The notes beneath the pieces are model-generated. The model did not search any database. It worked only from the letters and a program-made list of their open reading frames with translations, and was not told the origin of the DNA. Below are positions 22,823-27,018 of a stretch of DNA of 27,018 nucleotides, piece after piece. The first letter of the stretch is position 1, and every line of letters starts with the position of its first letter. The stretch covers positions 1-27,018 of the forward strand of contig UQQA01000018.1 in assembly GCA_900543105.1 (NCBI GenBank), given 5' to 3'. The position numbers were made by a program, and so were the translations under genes. This DNA comes from an uncultured Ruminococcus sp. Lineage in GTDB: Bacteria > Bacillota > Clostridia > Oscillospirales > Ruminococcaceae.

Positions 22823-23320
22823 ATGAAAAATTTGAATATCGTGCTTGTTGAGCCGCAGATTCCGCAGAACACGGGAAATATCTCACGCACCTGCGCTGTC
22901 ACGGGCGCACGTCTGCACCTTGTAAAGCCGCTCGGCTTCGAGGTCACGGACAAGCAGCTGAAACGTGCCGGTCTTGACTACTGGAATGAGCTTGACATCA
23001 CTTATTACGAGAACCTTGACGATTTCTTCGCTAAAAACAGCGGCGGAACGTTCTTCTACTTTACCACAAAAGGAAAAAATATCCATAGTGACGCAGTTTA
23101 CCCTGATAACTGCTATCTCGTTTTCGGGCGTGAGGATAAGGGACTTCGCGAAAAGCTTTTGTACGAAAATCCCGAAAGCTGTCTGCGAATACCGATGCGC
23201 CCCCGCCTGCGAAGCCTTAACCTTTCAAACTCAGTCGCAATTGCGGCTTATGAGGTACTCCGTCAATGGGATTATCCCGAGCTTTCCACCGAGGGTAAAC
23301 TCACACAATATGAATGGTAA
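22823..23320 (+). CDS. trmL: tRNA (cytidine(34)-2'-O)-methyltransferase
   Basis: TrmL methylates the wobble ribose of tRNA-Leu isoacceptors. The 165-residue SPOUT enzyme has VEPQIPQNTGNISRTCAVTGARLHLVKPLGF at the start and the C-terminal trefoil-knot segments YLVFGREDKGLREKLL and IPMRPRLRSLNLSNSVAIAAYEVLRQ. The length equals that of the minimal YibK type. The ATG at 22823 is used because AAGGAG lies 8 bases upstream; a TTG two codons earlier is too close to it. It is the second gene after the B6 kinase, ended by a hairpin terminator. Confidence 0.95.
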   Translation: MKNLNIVLVEPQIPQNTGNISRTCAVTGARLHLVKPLGFEVTDKQLKRAGLDYWNELDITYYENLDDFFAKNSGGTFFYFTTKGKNIHSDAVYPDNCYLVFGREDKGLREKLLYENPESCLRIPMRPRLRSLNLSNSVAIAAYEVLRQWDYPELSTEGKLTQYEW

Positions 23321-23324
23321 ACTC

Positions 23325-23355
23325 AGCGGCTTTTGAATTTCAGAAGTCGCTTTTA
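23325..23355 (+). terminator. Rho-independent terminator after trmL
   Basis: An 11-bp stem AGCGGCTTTTG/CAGAAGTCGCT with wobbles and a 5-base AATTT loop is followed by a short T run (23351-23354). Confidence 0.72.
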
Positions 23356-23370
23356 CCGTTTATATATCAA

Positions 23371-23394
23371 AAACGACCACCTATCGGCAAACTG
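23371..23394 (+). promoter_or_regulatory. Candidate LytTR operator upstream of the LytTR gene
   Basis: The stretch beginning ACGACCACCTATCGGC lies immediately before the -35 box. LytTR regulators commonly bind direct repeats just upstream of -35 and activate their own operon. The assignment rests on position; repeats are not clear enough to prove it. Confidence 0.35.
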
Positions 23395-23423
23395 TTGAAA
23401 CCTTTGCCGCGCGATGATATACT
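23395..23423 (+). promoter_or_regulatory. Promoter of the LytTR-DUF3021 operon
   Basis: TTGAAA (23395-23400) and TATACT (23418-23423) are separated by 17 bases. Confidence 0.72.
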
Positions 23424-23449
23424 GTAGTTGTAATGAAGGAGGTAAACAA

Positions 23450-23890
23450 ATGCAAATTGAGATCAAGATCGACAGCGAATTCAAAGAACCAAAGGCGGTA
23501 ATTTTCACCGATAAAGTGACCGATGAAATAACCGAGCTTGTTCGGCAGCTTTCCGATGAAAGATCAAGCATTATCACAGGCTTCAAAGACGGCATGGCTG
23601 AATTGCTGGAGCATAATGATATTTTCCGCATCTACGCTTCAAACGGCAAAGTCTATGCAGAAACGGCTAACGACACATTCACTTTGCGCCTGCGTTTATA
23701 CGAAGCGGAACAGCGGCTTGACAATCAGATTTTCGTCCGCATATCCAACTCGGAGATCATAAATCTGAAAAAGGTCACGAACTTTGATCTTAGCTTTGTC
23801 GGAACGATTTGCGTTAAGCTTTCAAACGGAACAGTTACTTATGTATCTCGGCGCTATGTTGCCAAGATAAAACAGATTTTAGGAATATGA
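23450..23890 (+). CDS. LytTR DNA-binding domain transcriptional regulator
   Basis: The 146-residue protein has a short N-terminal region (about 1-45, no receiver domain) followed by a LytTR domain: HNDIFRIYASNGKVYAETANDTFTLRLRLYEAEQRL, then FVRISNSEIINLKKVTNFDLSFVGTICVKLSNGTVTYVSRRYVAKIKQILG. These are the ten-strand LytTR landmarks, including the second-half RRYVAKIK. The start has a GGAGGT ribosome site. The partner membrane protein starts 10 bases after its stop. Lack of a receiver domain means it is not a two-component regulator; control probably comes from the membrane partner, as in LytTR regulatory systems of streptococci. Confidence 0.92.
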   Translation: MQIEIKIDSEFKEPKAVIFTDKVTDEITELVRQLSDERSSIITGFKDGMAELLEHNDIFRIYASNGKVYAETANDTFTLRLRLYEAEQRLDNQIFVRISNSEIINLKKVTNFDLSFVGTICVKLSNGTVTYVSRRYVAKIKQILGI

Positions 23891-23900
23891 GGTGGTCAAA

Positions 23901-24362
23901 ATGAAAAAAAAGCTTATCCTGCGCGGACTTTTAGGATTGCCCGTCGGAATTTCCATAGGTTTTATAATCACGATAATAATATCGGTATTTATCGGTAATG
24001 GTGAGTTTTATGCAGTCACGCCCGAACTGGCGGCTTCAATGGGAAATGAACTCAATGCTGTTATTCTACAGACTGTCCTTTGTGGAATAATGGGTATCGG
24101 TTTTGCAATGGCTTCTGTGATATGGGAAATTGATTCGTGGAGTCTTGCAAAGCAGAGTGCGATATATTTCGTCATTATCAGTGCTGTAATGCTCCCTATC
24201 GCTTACGCCGCAAACTGGATGGAACACTCGGCGGCAGGTGTTATCTCATACATTGGTGTTTTCGCTGCAATATTCGTTACCGTTTGGCTCACGCAATATT
24301 TTTCGTGGAAAGCCAAGATAAAGAAAATAAATGCCCGTGTTGAAAAAGACAACCTTGAATAA
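23901..24362 (+). CDS. DUF3021 family four-helix membrane protein
   Basis: The 153-residue protein has four hydrophobic segments (about residues 9-31, 52-75, 86-104 and 112-134) and a charged C-terminal tail KAKIKKINARVEKDNLE. DUF3021 proteins are typically encoded next to a LytTR regulator. By analogy with the HdrRM and BrsRM pairs of streptococci, the membrane protein may hold its regulator inactive until a signal arrives; for DUF3021 this is inference. The ATG at 23901 follows AGGTGG. A hairpin follows the stop. Confidence 0.87.
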   Translation: MKKKLILRGLLGLPVGISIGFIITIIISVFIGNGEFYAVTPELAASMGNELNAVILQTVLCGIMGIGFAMASVIWEIDSWSLAKQSAIYFVIISAVMLPIAYAANWMEHSAAGVISYIGVFAAIFVTVWLTQYFSWKAKIKKINARVEKDNLE

Positions 24363-24368
24363 TAAAGT

Positions 24369-24399
24369 AAGCCTGAGAGGTTCTGCGCTTCTCAGGCTT
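24369..24399. terminator. Hairpin between convergent DUF3021 and GH5 genes
   Basis: A 10-bp perfect stem AAGCCTGAGA/TCTCAGGCTT with an 11-base loop lies between two stop codons. T runs are short on both sides, so it may serve both directions weakly. Confidence 0.7.
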
Positions 24400-24404
24400 T
24401 GATA

Positions 24405-25592
24405 TTATTTGTAATATTTCTTGTTCATCTTCTCAATGACCTTGCTGTCCGATTCACGGGTGAGCTTGTATTCCGTGCGTGAATAAAAATCATCGGGAGT
24501 GTCCCATATAACGGGAACGAAGCCGTATTCGCCAAGCTTGCCGAGAACGTGTTCAAGGCACTTTGAGCTGTCCTTTGTCGCAGCGTCGGCTGCAAAATTT
24601 TCACTCGGATAGAACGCTGTCGTTTCGCCGAGGAAAACGGGTATTCCCTTGTCGGTAAATGCAGCTTTCAGCTTTTCACACTGGTCAATGATGTAATCTT
24701 CCCAACTCTTTCCGCCTATGCTGTGCGACCAATAGCAGCTGTTATCGACATAGTGAACGGAAACCATAAGCCTGTCGGGAACGGTATCGGTCGGCATTAC
24801 AAAGCTGTCCGCGGTTGTGAGGTCAATGTTCGTCCAGTAACCCGATGCGATAAGTACACGCTCTGCGTTGTTTCCGCCCGTTGCTCTTACTGCGTCAACG
24901 AACGCCTGATTGAGCTTGTTCGTCATTCTGTAGCCGAGGACTTTCGGAAGCTCTTTCAACTCGCCGTTTGAGTTGAACTGATTTCCGCCGAGGTACTCGT
25001 TGTAGCCCTCGAAGATCACCGTCATTGGATAGTCCTTGAAATACTCTGCTATTTGCGTCCAGAGGTGCGTAAAAATCCGCTCACAGTCCTCGACGGTGTT
25101 TCTGCGGATAATGAACTCGTCAAAATGGTGAATATTTATGACCGCATAGAGGTTTGCATTTTGGCAATAGTCAACTATTTCTTTAACGCGAGCAATATAG
25201 TCGGGGTCAATGTCCCAATTGCCGTCGTTTTTCATCATATTGCCCCAGAAAACGGGTATTCGCACCGTGTTGAAGCCCGAATTTTTGATGCCGTCGATGA
25301 TCTCCTGCGTTGTTATCTCCGCGCCCCAGCACTGTTCATAGTCTGACGGAGTATTTTCGCCGACCTCGGGTATCCACTCGAATGTTATCTTCTCGCAGTC
25401 GGTCGCTTCGTATGCTTCCATTGTGTTCCCGAGGTTAAGTCCGAGGCGCATATCCTCTGCGACCTGCTGTGCTGTCGGCGGTTCGACCCACTCTTTTGCT
25501 CCCGGAGCTGCTGTACCCGAATTTGAACAGCCCGCCATTGCCAATGTCATTGCCGAGCACAGAACAGCCGTGGTGATTCTTTTAAATTTCAT
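24405..25592 (-). CDS. Glycoside hydrolase family 5 lipoprotein (endoglucanase-like)
   Basis: This secreted lipid-anchored TIM-barrel enzyme probably cleaves a beta-glucan, xyloglucan or mannan at the cell surface. The 395-residue protein has a lipobox MAGC (Cys22), LGLNLGNTMEAYE, VRIPVFWGNM, AVINIHHFDE (His155/156), VIFEGYNEYLGG with acid/base candidate Glu199, SVHYVD (His280) and VFLGETTAF with nucleophile candidate Glu323. After Glu199 a Tyr replaces the usual Pro of the NEP motif. No carbohydrate-binding or dockerin module is present. The ribosome site is poor (GGGAAAGCGGG about 10-18 bases upstream). A sigma-A promoter and a LacI-type operator candidate precede it. Confidence 0.88.
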   Translation of the reverse strand: MKFKRITTAVLCSAMTLAMAGCSNSGTAAPGAKEWVEPPTAQQVAEDMRLGLNLGNTMEAYEATDCEKITFEWIPEVGENTPSDYEQCWGAEITTQEIIDGIKNSGFNTVRIPVFWGNMMKNDGNWDIDPDYIARVKEIVDYCQNANLYAVINIHHFDEFIIRRNTVEDCERIFTHLWTQIAEYFKDYPMTVIFEGYNEYLGGNQFNSNGELKELPKVLGYRMTNKLNQAFVDAVRATGGNNAERVLIASGYWTNIDLTTADSFVMPTDTVPDRLMVSVHYVDNSCYWSHSIGGKSWEDYIIDQCEKLKAAFTDKGIPVFLGETTAFYPSENFAADAATKDSSKCLEHVLGKLGEYGFVPVIWDTPDDFYSRTEYKLTRESDSKVIEKMNKKYYK

Positions 25593-25620
25593 TTTTCGAC
25601 CCGCTTTCCCAATTTCTTAT

Positions 25621-25632
25621 GTAAACGTTATC
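25621..25632. promoter_or_regulatory. LacI-family operator candidate at the GH5 promoter
   Basis: GTAAACGTTATC is close to the perfect palindrome GTAAACGTTTAC, centred on AACGTT, typical of LacI/GalR repressor and CcpA-like sites. It abuts the -10 box on the transcribed side, an ideal repression position. No LacI gene is in the window. Confidence 0.55.
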
Positions 25633-25661
25633 ATTATACCATACAATGCAGTATTGTTCAA
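25633..25661 (-). promoter_or_regulatory. Sigma-A promoter of the GH5 gene
   Basis: Minus strand TTGAAC (25656-25661) and TATAAT (25633-25638) have 17-base spacing. Confidence 0.8.
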
Positions 25662-25710
25662 TTAACCTTTTCTATAAAAATGTGCAGGTTTATTTGTTTA
25701 TAATGTTTAG

Positions 25711-25740
25711 AAAAAAACGCCCCCGATTTTCGGAAGCGTT
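25711..25740 (-). terminator. Terminator after the orphan lipoprotein gene
   Basis: On the minus strand AACGC pairs with GCGTT and CCGA with TCGG around a 3-base loop, with a two-base internal mismatch and a T7 tail. It starts four bases after the stop codon. Confidence 0.8.
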
Positions 25741-25744
25741 TATA

Positions 25745-26764
25745 CTAATAACTTGATCTTGTAAGAAAAGCGATAGGCTCGCCGCTGTCGAAGGTCATTT
25801 CAGTCGAGTAAAGTCTTATCGAGCCGTCGGGGTTATCGACGAGGACATAGTCTATGCTTCGTGCTTTTGCGAGGAATATCGTATCGGAATACCAGTCGAG
25901 CGAAACATGGTGTATTCCCGATTCGCTGTCGTACTGCTCATCGGCAAGTGCGGCATATCCCCAGCTGTACTTTGAACGCTTGCTTGAAACGGTCTTTTTT
26001 GCCTTGTTGTATGTCGGGAGCGAGGTAAAATCAAGGCTGCCTATACCGAGGAGCTTTTCTGCGCTTTCGGTAAGCTTTTCAGCAGGGTAATCAACAATGC
26101 TTGTTGAAAGTTCTTCGTCATTGGAAAAATACGAGCAGAATTTGATAAGATCACTTATGAAGCGTTCCTTTTCCACTATTTTTTCGGCACAGCTTACATC
26201 AATGATGTTTTCATCGCTGCTTATCCAGCCGAACTCGGACGTGAAAGCATAACACATTTTGACTGCACCGCTTGCATCAAGATTGGAAACATTGTCGGCA
26301 AGCACGGTTTTCTCCTCTGCGCCCTCTCGCTGGAACGAGATAAAATATTTATCCTTTTGCTCCGACATTTTAATGTTCCAAACACTTTCACCGACAGGAA
26401 AATCGTCTACAGTACTTTCGGAAATATTCAGCTTGACCTTATAGATAATGCTGTCGTCATCGTTCTGCGTATCAATAAGCTCCCAGCTTGAAAATTTTAC
26501 ACCTTCAAGAAAGCTGTATGCGCTGTATGACTGCGAACCGCCAAGACGGGCAACGGTTTCCGTATCGTGCGCAACGAGAGCGTCCATAAACTCGGCAACA
26601 GTCTTTCCACCCTCTGCGTTCGGGTCTGTACCACTGCCGCTGCTCTCAGCCGCAGGTTCAGCTTCGGGTTCATAATCTGTTTTATATGCTTCATAAAAAC
26701 CTGAACACCCTCCGCCGATAAGCCCTATCGCGGCGAGTGTACATAATAATTTCTTTACGCTCAC
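25745..26764 (-). CDS. Putative lipoprotein of unknown function
   Basis: The 339-residue product is not recognised as any named family. It begins with a short lipoprotein signal (KKLLCTLAAIGLIGGGC, Cys at residue 19), then an acidic low-complexity linker EPEAEPAAESSGSGTDPNAEGG (about 29-50). The mature part looks like two alpha/beta modules: an N-terminal part of about 130 residues opening TVAEFMDALVAHDTETVARLGG, like NTF2-type substrate-free pockets, and a C-terminal part ending LDWYSDTIFLAKARSIDYVLVDNPDGSIRLYSTEMTF. A GTG start at 26762-26764 is chosen because TAGGAG lies nine bases upstream; an in-frame ATG 20 codons earlier has no ribosome site. A terminator follows, so it is probably monocistronic. 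The NTF2-like reading is tentative. Confidence 0.75.
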   Translation of the reverse strand: MSVKKLLCTLAAIGLIGGGCSGFYEAYKTDYEPEAEPAAESSGSGTDPNAEGGKTVAEFMDALVAHDTETVARLGGSQSYSAYSFLEGVKFSSWELIDTQNDDDSIIYKVKLNISESTVDDFPVGESVWNIKMSEQKDKYFISFQREGAEEKTVLADNVSNLDASGAVKMCYAFTSEFGWISSDENIIDVSCAEKIVEKERFISDLIKFCSYFSNDEELSTSIVDYPAEKLTESAEKLLGIGSLDFTSLPTYNKAKKTVSSKRSKYSWGYAALADEQYDSESGIHHVSLDWYSDTIFLAKARSIDYVLVDNPDGSIRLYSTEMTFDSGEPIAFLTRSSY

Positions 26765-26795
26765 AACTCGATCTCCTAAAACAATCACTTCTTTT

Positions 26796-26903
26796 ATACC
26801 AATATCTAATCGGAATGTGTACAAAAATCAAGCAAAAGCTCACAGCTGTTGTAACAGCTTGATGTTGAAAACAGGTTTATATGGGTTTTGCGCCAATTTT
26901 TTT
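26796..26903. mobile_element. Eroded MITE-like copy (copy 2), interrupted at its right side
   Basis: The region aligns by eye with the adjacent intact copy: AAAAATCAAGC, AGCTGTT, ACAGGTTTATAT and ATTTTTT occur in the same order, with an extra insertion holding a perfect AGCTGTT/AACAGCT hairpin (26843-26858). A possible left end ATACCAA lies after TTTT at 26796. Its right arm is missing at the point where the fresh copy begins. It includes the sequence where the lipoprotein promoter should lie. Confidence 0.5.
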
Positions 26904-27018
26904 ATACTAAACACCATTTAAAATTTGGAAAAAATCAAGCCGATAATCTCGTAGCTGTTTTTTACAGGTTTATATAGGATTTCGGCGCAGATTTTTTCCT
27001 GTATTTTATTGGTGTTTA
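26904..27018. mobile_element. MITE-like inverted-repeat element (copy 3), truncated by the window end
   Basis: It begins ATACTAAACACCA at 26904 and ends inside the opposite arm (ATTGGTGTTTA, 27008-27018), missing about four bases of its right end. Both arms match the element at 18348-18449 almost base for base but in the reverse orientation; the centre is about 17 bases longer and differs. A short CTGT/ACAG hairpin lies in the centre. No coding capacity. Confidence 0.8.

Noticed and set aside
25741..25748. TATACTAA-like sequence at the orphan lipoprotein stop as an element end
   Set aside because: It lies across the stop codon and no inverted partner is found.

Overview
The window looks like chromosome from a low-to-mid GC Firmicute, most likely a Ruminococcus-like member of the Oscillospiraceae. 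This rests on the gene content, strong AGGAGG-type ribosome sites, textbook sigma-A promoters, an alpha2-type glycyl-tRNA synthetase, glycosidases of families GH113 and GH5, and a LytTR/DUF3021 pair. No phage, plasmid, CRISPR, rRNA or tRNA gene was seen. Species assignment is inference.

Layout. (1) 1-2311, minus strand: the rpmG-secE-nusG-rplK-rplA operon, with rplA cut by the window edge. It starts from a sigma-A promoter and a structured leader, and has a further structured region between rplK and rplA. (2) 2348-3937, minus strand: a two-gene sugar operon, a TIM-barrel sugar isomerase/epimerase and a ThuA-like protein. (3) 3969-8274, plus strand: feoA-feoB-small Cys-rich membrane protein-queH-GH113 mannanase-like gene, preceded by repeated operator-like motifs. 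(4) 8399-14089, plus strand: a complete branched-chain amino-acid type ABC importer (livJ, terminator, new promoter with a 19-bp leader hairpin, livHMGF), ending with a cytidylate-kinase-like gene. (5) 14089-14250: a 162-bp near-palindromic mobile-looking element. (6) 14274-18346: secD-secF, then glyS, each with its own promoter and terminator. (7) 18348-18449: a second small inverted-repeat element against the 3' end of an XRE regulator gene; then a glucose-family PTS EIICBA and the tRNA-modification gene mnmM (ytqB), all minus strand. (8) 21888-23356, plus strand: pyridoxal kinase and tRNA methyltransferase trmL. (9) 23395-24399, plus strand: a LytTR regulator with a four-helix DUF3021 membrane partner. 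(10) 24405-26764, minus strand: a GH5 lipoprotein with a LacI-type operator candidate, and an unrecognised lipoprotein. (11) 26796-27018: an eroded copy of the small element apparently interrupted by a fresh copy that runs off the window.

Most of the window is housekeeping: translation, secretion, iron and amino-acid uptake, sugar uptake, plant-glycan hydrolysis. The least explained parts are non-coding. They are a family of short TA-flanked inverted-repeat elements sitting on terminator-like T tracts, with no transposase nearby; the leaders of rpmG and livH; the rplK-rplA intergenic structure; and repeated motifs in front of feoA. No clearly new protein system is visible. The best protein-level leads are the queH/feo linkage, the LytTR-DUF3021 pair and the orphan lipoprotein.
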